This document shows, piece by piece, positions 24,334-33,296 of a stretch of DNA of 35,515 nucleotides. Where the stretch lies: assembly GCA_049324835.1 (NCBI GenBank), contig JBMOMT010000075.1, positions 1 through 35,515 of the forward strand, in the 5' to 3' direction. Each line of letters starts with the position of its first letter. Position 1 is the stretch's first letter. The notes beneath the pieces were generated by a model. That model was not told where the DNA came from. It ran no database searches and saw nothing but the letters and a program-made list of their open reading frames with translations. A program made the position numbers and the translations under genes. The stretch is from JBMOMT01 sp049324835. GTDB lineage: Bacteria > Chloroflexota > Anaerolineae > CAYNKW01.

Positions 24334-27039
24334 TCAAGGGGCAAAGGTGAGGGAGATTGTCCCAGCGGTGGGGACGATCAACCAGCCATCTTTTATCGCC
24401 GCGCCAACCGGGCCATCGATAGAAACTGGCTGGCGGGGCAGTTGCCAGCGGTAACCCCCCGGCGGTTCAGCGCCGGCGAGGGTGAGGGTCAGGGTGCCCT
24501 GCCAGGCGGCGTCGTTTTGCTGGAGGGTGCTCTCGGTGCGCAGGTCGAGCGGCCCAAAGTGGGTGGGGGCGTTTTCTACGATGATGCTCTGACCGTCACT
24601 CAGCCACCAATCGGCAGCGCCGGCGAACAGGTGCAGCGCGCCGTCGCTCTCGGAAAAGAGCATCTCGCGTATCAGGGTGGCGTAACCGGCAGCGGCCCAG
24701 GCATGGGGCATGTCACCGCCGGAAAAGCCGCCATCGACCGGGCTGACCTGTTCGGCCCAGGCAAAAGCGCCCGGCAGGGTCTGGTGGGAGAGGGTCCAGC
24801 CCAGGATCTGGTGCAGCACGTCGGTGCGGCCCAGCCGCAGATAGGCATGGGCCAGCTCCAGGCCGCCGTAGGGCCAGAACTGCCCGGCGCGGTGCCGGAA
24901 GCCGCCGTTATGGGGCGCAACCCAAAGCTGGTAATAGTGCTCGAAGGAACGCGCCAGCAGGGGCAGATCGCGGGGCAGCACCTCCACGGGCCACAGGGCG
25001 GGCACCGTGCCGCGGGCCATGGCCGAGCTTTCTACGCCCTCTATTGCGCCGGGGATGTAGGCCGCTTCCGGGCCCATCACCGCTTCCACCGAGGCCAGGA
25101 TGGCGTCGCGCAGGGTGTCGGCTTCGGCCTGCATCCAGGCGGCATCGGCGGTTTCGCCCAACTGGCGGGCGGCGTAAGCCGCTTCTTGTAAGCCGGCGAC
25201 AGCCCAGAAATTGTCCCAATAATGGTGCCAATCGGGCGGGCCGATGTCTTCGGCGCTCTTGCTGGGGGGCAGCAGCCCCCGGGCCGGGCCGATCGCGCCG
25301 GCCTGGCCGGCGCGGAGGTCGACGATGAATTGGGCGGCGGCGCGCAGGGCCGGGTACCACTCGCGGAGTAAGGCCTCGTCGCCGGTATAGTGGTAGTAGG
25401 CCGTGACGAGAAAGATGGCCTGCCCCTGGGCGTCCCATTCGTCGTCGTCCCAGGGGATGTTTTCGCCCTGGATGGGCGGCACACGGCCGCTGGCCTCTTG
25501 AGCGCCCAGTACGGCCGGGATCAGATCGTGCGCCTGGTCGGCGTGGCCGAATTGCAGCAACGCCAGGCCGATGTAGGCGGCGTCGCGCACCCAGAGGGCA
25601 TCGTGGGCCAGCGGGCCGGGGTGGGGGCCGTCGGGGTCGAGGGCTAAAAGCAGGTAGCCGATGGAGGCGCGCATGCCGGCTTCGACCAGGTCGTCGGGTA
25701 GATCGATGGTGACGTGCGAGGTGGCGGCTTCCCAGGCGGCGAGGCTTTCCTGGAGGTGGGCATCGACGTCCGGCGGCGAGGTTGGGAAATCGTCGCCGGG
25801 CGCGGCGGGAAAGGCAAAGGCCAGGCTGCGGGACTGCGCCGGTTCGAGGATCAGGGAGTAGGCCAGGGCCGCTGCGCCGTCTGCCGCCGGAATGTGGGTG
25901 AGTGACGTTTCACCCGGCGCGCGCCCTCGAGCGGCGGCGGTCATGGTCTCGACCAGGCTGCCCACACCAGCCTCAGCCGGCGTTTCGGCGGCTACCAGGT
26001 AGGGCTGGCCATTGATCCAGAGGTGATCGTTGCCTCGCAGGTCGATGCTACACACTGGCGACTGTGCGGGGGTGATGGTAAAGGGACGAATCACCAACAG
26101 GAGTCGCAGGTCGCGTCTGACGTCGCTGTTGTTTTCGACCGTCAGCAGCCAGCGGGTGGCGGGTGTGCGAGCCTCACCAAACAGGGTGTTGTTCACGGTC
26201 ACGCCAGACGCCTGCCACTGCCACTGGGGCATGGGCAGCTGGCCGTTTGCCAGCCAGAAGCGGCTATCCGGTGGCGAGGCAACGACCAGCTCGCCGCTGG
26301 CCGTATCGTAGAGCCAGATCTCGGCTGTGGGCGCGCCGGCCCAGGGTGCAACTGCGCCGCCGGAGGCGAGCAGCACCTCGTCGGCGGCGTCGACCTGACC
26401 GGTCATCGTCCAGGCGTAGGGTCGATCGGTGGCCCAGGGTGGCATGGGCCAGTCGGGATGGGCATCGGCCAGCCAGATGGCATATTGTTGGGCGGTCATC
26501 ACCGTTCGAGGGTCGCTGCCCAGGCGCAGCGGTTGTTTGATGCCGCCGTACTCGCCCAGGTCGTCGATGCGCAGGGCCAGGGTGAGTCTTTCGCCGGGCT
26601 GGCCGTGATCCAGCAGGTTCAGCAGGGCGGGCCGGGCGCCCAATCCTTCCCAGGTCTGGATCATGTGGCCGTTCACCCACAGCGTGGCGATGTCGTCCAC
26701 GCCGCCGAAACCCAGGTAGACGACGGGCCAATCGGGCAGGGTGATCTGGGTGCGGTACCAGGCCAGGCCGTCGTATTCCAGGCCGTGGGACTCCCAGGGC
26801 TCGCCGGGGGCGAGGGTCAACCAGTCGCTGTCGTCCCAAGAGGGTGAGAACCACGCTTCGTTCAGACCGGCGTCGTCCGGATCGGTGCGGAAGCGCCAGT
26901 CGTTCGTGAGGGCGTCGGCGGCCGGCGGCAGGGCGCAGTCGGCAGGTGGTGTGGGTGGGGGGAGTGGGGTTGGGGAAGGGCGACAGGCGGCGAGGGTCGA
27001 GAGCAGGATCAGGCAGAGTCCGGAACGCACTCTAGGCAT
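24334..27039 (-). CDS. Glycosidase-like lipoprotein: GH2-type N-domain plus six-hairpin barrel
   Basis: The product (901 residues from 27039) has a lipoprotein signal with lipobox TLAAC (Cys19) and a short Pro-rich linker. A jelly-roll domain (about 50-160) carries GLAWYRTQITLP and LWVNGHMI, as in GH2-type sugar-binding domains. A middle beta region follows, then a helical (alpha/alpha)6-like barrel at about 440-790 with ALWVRDAAYIGLALL near residue 483 and WDDDEWDAQGQAIF. Such barrels occur in GH15, GH63, GH78 and related enzymes; family and substrate are uncertain. It should hydrolyse or bind glycans at the cell surface. ATG at 27039 is preferred as it begins the signal peptide and overlaps the GT2 stop by 8 bases; a codon at 27078 is the alternative. 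Confidence 0.75.
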   Translation of the reverse strand: MPRVRSGLCLILLSTLAACRPSPTPLPPPTPPADCALPPAADALTNDWRFRTDPDDAGLNEAWFSPSWDDSDWLTLAPGEPWESHGLEYDGLAWYRTQITLPDWPVVYLGFGGVDDIATLWVNGHMIQTWEGLGARPALLNLLDHGQPGERLTLALRIDDLGEYGGIKQPLRLGSDPRTVMTAQQYAIWLADAHPDWPMPPWATDRPYAWTMTGQVDAADEVLLASGGAVAPWAGAPTAEIWLYDTASGELVVASPPDSRFWLANGQLPMPQWQWQASGVTVNNTLFGEARTPATRWLLTVENNSDVRRDLRLLLVIRPFTITPAQSPVCSIDLRGNDHLWINGQPYLVAAETPAEAGVGSLVETMTAAARGRAPGETSLTHIPAADGAAALAYSLILEPAQSRSLAFAFPAAPGDDFPTSPPDVDAHLQESLAAWEAATSHVTIDLPDDLVEAGMRASIGYLLLALDPDGPHPGPLAHDALWVRDAAYIGLALLQFGHADQAHDLIPAVLGAQEASGRVPPIQGENIPWDDDEWDAQGQAIFLVTAYYHYTGDEALLREWYPALRAAAQFIVDLRAGQAGAIGPARGLLPPSKSAEDIGPPDWHHYWDNFWAVAGLQEAAYAARQLGETADAAWMQAEADTLRDAILASVEAVMGPEAAYIPGAIEGVESSAMARGTVPALWPVEVLPRDLPLLARSFEHYYQLWVAPHNGGFRHRAGQFWPYGGLELAHAYLRLGRTDVLHQILGWTLSHQTLPGAFAWAEQVSPVDGGFSGGDMPHAWAAAGYATLIREMLFSESDGALHLFAGAADWWLSDGQSIIVENAPTHFGPLDLRTESTLQQNDAAWQGTLTLTLAGAEPPGGYRWQLPRQPVSIDGPVGAAIKDGWLIVPTAGTISLTFAP

Positions 27040-27871
27040 GTTGCATCTTGACCGGGCCGGGGGTGTCGCGGAACACACCCTGGCTGTGGTAACGGCTGAT
27101 CACGTCGCGCAGTCGCCGTGTCAAGATGGGCGCCCTGGTCAGGCGCAGCTTGAAGGCGACGAATTGGGCCATGGTGCCGAGAGTGCACAGGCCGTAGGTT
27201 ACGCTGCGCCGAAAGTTGACCGAGGAGGCTTCCTCGAAATAGCGCGTGGGCACGGCGATTTCGCCGACACGAAAGCCAAAGGCCACGGCCTGGGCGATGA
27301 CCTGGGTATCAAAGACGAAATCGTCCGAGTTGAGTAAAAAGGGGATGGTTTCCAGCACTTCACGGCGGTAGGCGCGCAGGCCGGTGTGGGCCTCGGAAAG
27401 GCGCAGGCCCAGCACCAGGTTTTCGACGGTGGTGAGAAAGCGGTTGGCGATGTATTTCCAGAGGGGCATGCCGCCGGCCAGTGTGCCGCCGCTGAGAAAA
27501 CGCGAGCCGAGCATCATATCGACCTGGCCCTGGACGATAGGCTCGATGAGCTGCGGCACGCGTTGCGAGTCGTACTGATAGTCGGGGTGGAGCATGACCA
27601 CGATGTCGGCCCCTTCCTTGAGGGCTTCCAGGTAACAGGTCTTTTGATTGCCACCGTAGCCCCGATTCTGGACGTGGATGACGGTCTTGAGGCCCAGGCG
27701 TGTGGCGATCTCGACGGTGTCGTCCTGGCTGACATCGTCCACCAGGATCACCTGATCCACCACGCCGGGAGGAATATCGTGATAGGTTTTTTCCAGCGTC
27801 TGAGCGGCATTGTAGGCCGGCATGACGACGATGACTTTGGGATCGGTTTTAGGATTGGTTAAAAGGTTCAT
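27032..27871 (-). CDS. GT2 family glycosyltransferase (polyprenyl-phosphate sugar synthase-like)
   Basis: The 279-residue protein has the GT2 nucleotide-sugar fold: VVMPAYNAAQTLEKTY, VILVDDVSQDDT (about 42-52), NRGYGGNQKT and MLHPDYQYD (about 93-101). It resembles dolichyl-phosphate mannose synthase and related enzymes, which load a sugar onto polyprenyl phosphate on the cytosolic face. It has no obvious membrane helix. It is the only such donor enzyme among eight GT-C or YfhO-like membrane proteins here, so it probably makes their lipid-linked sugar donor. That link is inferred from position and chemistry. The start at 27871 has a weak GGA upstream; 33 bases separate it from the preceding glycosyltransferase. 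Confidence 0.88.
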   Translation of the reverse strand: MNLLTNPKTDPKVIVVMPAYNAAQTLEKTYHDIPPGVVDQVILVDDVSQDDTVEIATRLGLKTVIHVQNRGYGGNQKTCYLEALKEGADIVVMLHPDYQYDSQRVPQLIEPIVQGQVDMMLGSRFLSGGTLAGGMPLWKYIANRFLTTVENLVLGLRLSEAHTGLRAYRREVLETIPFLLNSDDFVFDTQVIAQAVAFGFRVGEIAVPTRYFEEASSVNFRRSVTYGLCTLGTMAQFVAFKLRLTRAPILTRRLRDVISRYHSQGVFRDTPGPVKMQHA

Positions 27872-27904
27872 AACTGTGTTCCGTTGTGCTGTGCGCGTTT
27901 TTTC

Positions 27905-30145
27905 CTAGGGCCTGACCCGTATCTTACTCAAAAAGACGCGGCTGTCAAGGGGAAAACCATCGTCGGCCAGGAGAGGCAGCCGTTCGCCGGTTTGAGTGGC
28001 ATAGAGGCCCACCTGCACGTCGTAGACGCCGGCTGGGGTGTGAGGGTCGAGCGTCAGATGGTATGGGTCGGTTACCTGCTGGCCCACCTGCCAGGAGATG
28101 GTGGGGGCGGCGCCACTCATCGGCCAGGCATCGGCGCGGGCCCAGATCTCACCATCCTGGCCGGTCACCTGGATGAATACCGAGTAATTTGTGTTCATCT
28201 GGGCCAGCGCTGCCCAATAGAGGGTCAGCGTCAGAGTTTCGCCGGGGGCAGCGACGCGGCGGTCGAAACTGTAACCCTGCAGGGCGATCTGGCCTCCAAA
28301 GTCAAAATGCACCGGGTTGGGCAGGGGGCCGGGGCGTGGCCGGATGGCAACCGCGCCGAAACGGAGGTTGTCTGCGCCATCCGTCGTCGGCAGGCGCTGG
28401 CCGGTTTCGGGCAGGTAGAGGCCCACCTCCAGAGAGCCGCTGCCGGGCGTGTAGGCCGTTTCCGGCACGCGCAGACGATAGGTGTCGGCAAAGGTGTCGC
28501 CCACCTGCCAGCGGCTGGTGGGAAAACGGCCCAGACCGGGGTGGGTGTCTTGTTGGGCTACCACCAGGTCGTGCTCGTCCAGCAGGTGGACAAAGACGGC
28601 ATAATCCAGGTCGGTTTCACCCACCGCCTGCCAGTAAAGGGTCACCGCCAGCGTATCGCCAGGCCCAACGGTCTGGGTGGATAGATCGTAACCCAGCAGG
28701 TGGGCCAGTCCGCCGAACTGGACGTTCAGCGGTTGGTTGATGTTGGCCAGTTGGCTGTGGCTGAGAGGGGCTGGTGGGGCGTAGGCCGGCATGAGGACGC
28801 CCCACAGGCACAGGCCACAGAGTGTCAGCAACCCGCCGCTGGCGGCGGCTGCCAGCCAGGGTTCGGCGCGGCGGGGCAGCCACCAGCGCCAGCCGAAAAA
28901 GAGAACGATACCTATCGCTGCTGCTGCCGGAAAGAGCAACCGACCGTGATTGGCCCAGATGAGCTGCATGTAGCGCAAGAGGGCGGCCAGGGCAGCGATC
29001 AGCCACAGCCAGACCAGCGCCAGACCGACGATGCCGCGTCGATCTGGCGCTCGCCGCTGCCGCCAGCGCCACAGGCTGCGGCCCGCACCGATCAGCCAGC
29101 CGACCAGCGCCAGCCGGTCGATGACGGCGAGCAGGTCGTAGAGCCAGCGATCCACGGCCAGGCTGCGCCAGCCGAACACGGCCCAGTAGGACATTTCCAG
29201 GCCGTCGAATTCGGGCCACAGATCGGCCAGCGAGGGTTTGGGCTGACGCACGCCAAAGTGTTGCAGCCAGACCTGCAAACCCAGAGGATCGCCGTAAAGC
29301 TGCCAGTTACGCAGGTACCACCAGCCGGCGACGGCCAGCATGGCGCCGGTGAGGGTCAGCCCGCCGAGGATCAGGGTGCGCCAGCGCCGCTCGCGCCAGC
29401 TGCGGTGGAGCAACGCCGCGCCGATCATCGGCCCCAGGGCCACGGCGCTGGTCTTGGAAAGCAGGGCCAGGCCCAACAAAAGTCCTGCCAGGGCGCTTTG
29501 GCGCAGCAACGAACCATCACGCAGGGCCAGTCGCAGCGCGGCCCAGGCGGCCAGCGCGGCGGCGGCGGCCACGGTGATGTCGTTGCTGACGGCGCTGGCG
29601 ATAAAGAGAAACATGGGGTTCAAGGCGACTGTCGCGGCGACGCCGGCGGCCAGGGCCCGCCGGCCGGGGAATATCTCGCAGACGATGAGATAGGCGCCCA
29701 GCACGGCCAGAGCGCCCATCAGCGCCGAGACCTGCCGCGCCAGGTGGAGGGCCAGCGTCGCGCCGCGATAGGGCCAGGATTCACGATCGGTGTGGATAAA
29801 GAGGTTGGGGTTGTCGTTGCGGGGAGCCTCTTGCTGTGGGTTGTAAAAGGGGTTCCAGCGGGCCAGCGTGGCAAAGTCGCTGTCGTCGATCCAAAAGGTG
29901 GCGGCGGCCGCCAGGGCGTAATAGAGCGGCCCCTGACCGCCTTCCTGGTTCCACGCCCCCTGGCCGTAGATGGGCAATCCGTTGCCGTGGGCCATGTTTT
30001 GCACGTAAGGGTAGTGCCACTTTTCGTCGGGCTTTTCCAGCACGGGCACGCCGATATTATAGGCTGTGGCGAGCACAAAAAAAACGGTGAGGATGAGGAG
30101 CAGCGGCCAGTGCTGTCGGGCGGGCAGGGCTGTTGGGTGGCTCAT
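27905..30145 (-). CDS. GT-C glycosyltransferase-like protein, two C-terminal modules
   Basis: The 746-residue protein has LEKPDEKWHYPYV (Asp40-Glu41) after the first helix, then GQGPLYYAL, DRESWPYRGATLALH and FIASAVSNDI, closely matching its upstream neighbour and the 758-residue protein further down. Membrane segments run to about 450. Two beta-sandwich modules follow (about 475-600 and 615-740; LLGYDL, LYWQA, DYAVFVHLLD; LQGYSF, LYWAAL, NYSVFIQVTG), ending in FLSKIRVRP. It starts by ATGA overlap with the preceding gene. The two adjacent genes look like a tandem duplication. Function is inferred as transfer of lipid-linked sugar outside the membrane. Confidence 0.87.
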   Translation of the reverse strand: MSHPTALPARQHWPLLLILTVFFVLATAYNIGVPVLEKPDEKWHYPYVQNMAHGNGLPIYGQGAWNQEGGQGPLYYALAAAATFWIDDSDFATLARWNPFYNPQQEAPRNDNPNLFIHTDRESWPYRGATLALHLARQVSALMGALAVLGAYLIVCEIFPGRRALAAGVAATVALNPMFLFIASAVSNDITVAAAAALAAWAALRLALRDGSLLRQSALAGLLLGLALLSKTSAVALGPMIGAALLHRSWRERRWRTLILGGLTLTGAMLAVAGWWYLRNWQLYGDPLGLQVWLQHFGVRQPKPSLADLWPEFDGLEMSYWAVFGWRSLAVDRWLYDLLAVIDRLALVGWLIGAGRSLWRWRQRRAPDRRGIVGLALVWLWLIAALAALLRYMQLIWANHGRLLFPAAAAIGIVLFFGWRWWLPRRAEPWLAAAASGGLLTLCGLCLWGVLMPAYAPPAPLSHSQLANINQPLNVQFGGLAHLLGYDLSTQTVGPGDTLAVTLYWQAVGETDLDYAVFVHLLDEHDLVVAQQDTHPGLGRFPTSRWQVGDTFADTYRLRVPETAYTPGSGSLEVGLYLPETGQRLPTTDGADNLRFGAVAIRPRPGPLPNPVHFDFGGQIALQGYSFDRRVAAPGETLTLTLYWAALAQMNTNYSVFIQVTGQDGEIWARADAWPMSGAAPTISWQVGQQVTDPYHLTLDPHTPAGVYDVQVGLYATQTGERLPLLADDGFPLDSRVFLSKIRVRP

Positions 30146-32448
30146 TGGGGCAGCACGCGGATCTGGGTCAGGAACAGGTAATCGTCGGTCAGGCGGCCAT
30201 CGGTGGTGATGAGGCGTAATCGTTGGCCGGTCTGGGCCAGATAGAGGCCCATCTCGATGTCGTAAAGGCCCGGCGGTGTGTGGGGGTCGAGCCTCAGGAG
30301 GTAGGGATCGATCACCCGCTGGCCCACCTGCCAGATGGCGGTGGGGGCGTCGCCGTTTTGGGGCCAGGCGTCGGTGCGGGCCCAGATCTCGTCGTCTGGG
30401 CCCTGGATGTAGGTAAAGACGGAATAGTTTTGATCCATCTCGGCCAGCCCTTCCCAGTAGAGGGTGAGCGTCAGGGTATCGCCTGGCCGGGCAAGGCGGC
30501 GGTCCATCTCGTAGCCGATCAACACGATCCGGTTGCCAAAGTTAAAGTGCACCGGGTTGGGCACGTCGCCGGGGTTGGGCCGGATGGTGATCTCGGCAAA
30601 GCGCACGTTATCGCTGCCATGGTCGGTGGCCAGCCGTTCCAGGGTGGCGTAATCGTAGAGGCCCACTTCCAGTTTGGCCGCGCCGGGGGCATAGGTTGTC
30701 GTTTCCAGCGGCAGGACGTAACGGTTGGCGATGGTCTCGCCGACCGGCCACAGGCGGGTGGGGTAGAGGCCCTGGCCGGGGTACATATCTCGCTGGGCCA
30801 CAACGGTGTCGTTTTCGTCGAGCAGGTGCACAAAGGTGCTCCAGTCGCGTGTCGTGGGGGCCAGCGATTGCCAGTAGAGGGTGAGGGCCAGCGTGCCGCC
30901 GGGTTGGGCCTGAGTGGCGGTCAGATCATAGCCCAGCAGGCGCATCTGCTGGCCAAACGTCACATCCAGGCGATGGGGAATGGCGTCGATTTCGGCGGCG
31001 GTCAGTGTGGGTGGGCGGGCGTAGGCCGGGGCGATGGTGACAAAGGGCGTCAGAGCTGCCAGGATCAGCAAAAAACCGGCCAATGCGGCCCCCGGCCAGC
31101 CGGTGAAACGGCGCGGCGCGAGCTGGCTCAGTCCGTAGATCAGGAGGATACAAAAGGCGGAAAGAGCCGAAAAGACCAGTCGCCCCTGAGATGACCACGT
31201 CACGCGCGCCCATTGGCTCCAGGCAGCCAGCACCACGATGGGCCACAGGACCAGAAGGGAAAACCGGCACATCGACAGAGCGGTAAACTGGCGGCTTGGC
31301 AAATTGGCGCCTGGTGTATTGTGTATTGCGTGAGCTGTGAGCTGAGAGGCGAGCCGCCGGATCAGAGCCAGGCCCAGGCCGAGAACTGCGGCGATGGCCG
31401 TCCAGTTGAGCGCGTCATAGATCCAGCCGGCCATGGGCACGTTGATGCCGCCAAAGATGCCCCAACCGGCCCTGGCGAAACTGTGGCGTTCGCCCCAGAG
31501 CTGGCGGAGTGAAGCCGGGTTGGCCCGCGTGCCCAGCACCTGGTAGAACATGCTCATGCCCAGGAAATCACCATAGAGTTGTAGATTACGCCAGAACCAC
31601 CAGCCGGCGATGATGGCCACCAGGCCGGCGGTGATGACGCCGCCCTCGATAAAGTAGCGCCACGAGCGCCGCCGCCAGGCCACGCAACCGATGGCCAGCG
31701 CGGTGAGGGGCAGCAGGCCCAGGGCGCTGGTTTTGGTCAACGCGCCGGCGGCCAGCGTGAGGCCCAGCCAGAGGAAAGCCCGCCGGTCGGAAGGCCGGAC
31801 GGTGGGTGGCCGGCTGGCCTGATGGGGGTCGACCAGCCGCAAGAGCTGCCACAGCGCGGCAGAGCAGAGCAGCCAGGTGAGGTTATCGTTGTTGACCGCG
31901 CCGCTGATAAAGAGAAACATCGGCAGAAAGGCGTTGACGGCCGCCGCGCCGAGGGCGATCTCGTGGCGGTCGGGGAACAATTCGCGGGCGATGAGGTAGG
32001 TGAACAGCACCGTGCCCGCCCCCATCCATACCGAGGCCAGGCGCACCAGGTGGACGGCCAGAACCGTGCCGCGCCAGGGAAAGGCCTCGTCCCTGGTGTG
32101 GATGACCAGATTGGTGTTGCCGTCCTGGGTGACGATGCCGTTGTCGGCGTGGGGGTTGAGCCAGCGCACGTCGGCCATGTCGCTGGTGTCGATCCAGAAC
32201 GTGAGCGCCGCTCCCAGAACGTAATACAGCGGTGGCTGGCTGCCCTCCTGCCGCCAGGGCTGCTCGGCGTCGCTGGCGTTGGGGTTCTGCACCGGCAGCG
32301 AGCCGTGATCGGCGATGTGCCGGATCATGGGGTAATGCCACAACTCGTCGGAGGCCTCGAACAGGGGGGTGACGATGGAGTAGGTGAGGGCCAGCAAGAG
32401 GTACAGAGCCAGGATGAGAGGTAAACGGATTCGTAATGTGTGGTTCAC
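30142..32448 (-). CDS. GT-C glycosyltransferase-like protein, two C-terminal modules
   Basis: The product (about 768 residues) has FEASDELWHYP (Asp34-Glu35), SQPPLYYVL, WRGTVLAVH and FISGAVNND, the signature set of the 746- and 758-residue paralogues. Two modules lie at about 495-620 and 635-760 and end in FLTQIRVLP. A stretch of about 35 residues, encoded near 31240-31350, is unlike the paralogues and contains heptamer duplications. The start is uncertain: GTG at 32448 is used; TTG at 32457 overlaps the rsmA stop as TTGA; a codon at 32493 would overlap rsmA by 40 bases. It is the first glycosyltransferase after rsmA and the head of the glycosylation run. Confidence 0.85.
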   Translation of the reverse strand: MNHTLRIRLPLILALYLLLALTYSIVTPLFEASDELWHYPMIRHIADHGSLPVQNPNASDAEQPWRQEGSQPPLYYVLGAALTFWIDTSDMADVRWLNPHADNGIVTQDGNTNLVIHTRDEAFPWRGTVLAVHLVRLASVWMGAGTVLFTYLIARELFPDRHEIALGAAAVNAFLPMFLFISGAVNNDNLTWLLCSAALWQLLRLVDPHQASRPPTVRPSDRRAFLWLGLTLAAGALTKTSALGLLPLTALAIGCVAWRRRSWRYFIEGGVITAGLVAIIAGWWFWRNLQLYGDFLGMSMFYQVLGTRANPASLRQLWGERHSFARAGWGIFGGINVPMAGWIYDALNWTAIAAVLGLGLALIRRLASQLTAHAIHNTPGANLPSRQFTALSMCRFSLLVLWPIVVLAAWSQWARVTWSSQGRLVFSALSAFCILLIYGLSQLAPRRFTGWPGAALAGFLLILAALTPFVTIAPAYARPPTLTAAEIDAIPHRLDVTFGQQMRLLGYDLTATQAQPGGTLALTLYWQSLAPTTRDWSTFVHLLDENDTVVAQRDMYPGQGLYPTRLWPVGETIANRYVLPLETTTYAPGAAKLEVGLYDYATLERLATDHGSDNVRFAEITIRPNPGDVPNPVHFNFGNRIVLIGYEMDRRLARPGDTLTLTLYWEGLAEMDQNYSVFTYIQGPDDEIWARTDAWPQNGDAPTAIWQVGQRVIDPYLLRLDPHTPPGLYDIEMGLYLAQTGQRLRLITTDGRLTDDYLFLTQIRVLPQ
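31314..31343. repeat. Two heptamer tandem duplications inside a coding insert
   Basis: GTGTATT is present twice in a row (31314-31327), followed after two bases by GTGAGCT twice (31330-31343). They lie in a less GC-rich stretch within the glycosyltransferase gene. The reading frame remains open across them. Confidence 0.85.
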
Positions 32449-32453
32449 GATGC

Positions 32454-33296
32454 TCAATTCAACATTCTCAACCGGTTGGTGATGGCGGCCCACTCGGCCA
32501 GCGACAGCGTTTCCGGGCGGCGGCGCGGATCGACCCCGGCAGCCTCCAATGCCGCCGTGATCTGGGCCTGAGGGCGATGCAGGCCCGGCGGCAGGCTGTT
32601 GCGCAACTGTTTACGTCGCTGGGCAAAACCGGCCCTGACGACGGCGAAAAACTCGCGCTCGTCGGCCACTTGAACCGGCGAGCCGACGTGGCGATCGATG
32701 CGCACGATGGCCGAATCGACGTTGGGCGGCGGGTAAAAAGCGCCGGCCTTGATGCGGCCCACGACGCTCGGCCGGCCATAAAACTGCACACTCACCGCCA
32801 GCAGGCTCATGTCGCCCGGCCCGGCGACGATGCGTTGGGCCACTTCTTGCTGCACGGTGAGCACCATACGACCGGGCGGCGGCTGGGCGGTCAGAAAGTG
32901 GCGCAACACCGCCGAGGTAATATAGTAAGGCAGGTTGGCCACCACCTGGTAAACGGCGTGACGGGGCGAAAGGAGTGCGGGTACGGCGAGTTTGAGAATA
33001 TCGCCCTGGATCAGGGTCACGTTAGGTAGATCGGCCAATTCCTGACGTAATACGCTCACCAGCCGGCTGTCCAACTCGACGGCGATCACCTGCTCTGCCC
33101 GTTGGGCCAGCAGCCGCGTGAGGTGCCCCAGCCCCGGCCCAACCTCCAGCACCACGTCGGCGGCGGCCAGTTCGGCGGCGTCGACGATCTTGAGCAGGAT
33201 GTTCGGGTCTGTGAGAAAGCTCTGCCCCAGGCTTTTCTGAGGCTTCAGCTTGTACTGCGCCAGCAGTTCGTGGGCGCCCGGCGACGGGGTGAGCAT
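32454..33296 (-). CDS. rsmA: 16S rRNA (adenine-N6) dimethyltransferase RsmA/KsgA
   Basis: The 280-residue protein carries the full RsmA pattern: KSLGQSFLTD at residue 21, SAM-binding EVGPGLGHLT at 51-60, acidic VELDSR, QGDIL, and catalytic NLPYYITS at 121-128. The C-terminal small helical domain has FAQRRKQLRNSL. The enzyme dimethylates two adjacent adenines near the 3' end of 16S rRNA during small-subunit assembly, in the cytosol. Length is normal. Its ATG overlaps the stop of the YabE-like gene (TGATG), and its own stop touches the start of the glycosyltransferase run. The pairing with a YabE-like gene is also known from Firmicutes. Confidence 0.97.
   Translation of the reverse strand: MLTPSPGAHELLAQYKLKPQKSLGQSFLTDPNILLKIVDAAELAAADVVLEVGPGLGHLTRLLAQRAEQVIAVELDSRLVSVLRQELADLPNVTLIQGDILKLAVPALLSPRHAVYQVVANLPYYITSAVLRHFLTAQPPPGRMVLTVQQEVAQRIVAGPGDMSLLAVSVQFYGRPSVVGRIKAGAFYPPPNVDSAIVRIDRHVGSPVQVADEREFFAVVRAGFAQRRKQLRNSLPPGLHRPQAQITAALEAAGVDPRRRPETLSLAEWAAITNRLRMLN

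Noticed and set aside
28700..30181. 493-codon plus-strand ORF
   Set aside because: Antisense to a GT-C gene, compositionally biased, with no recognisable motif.
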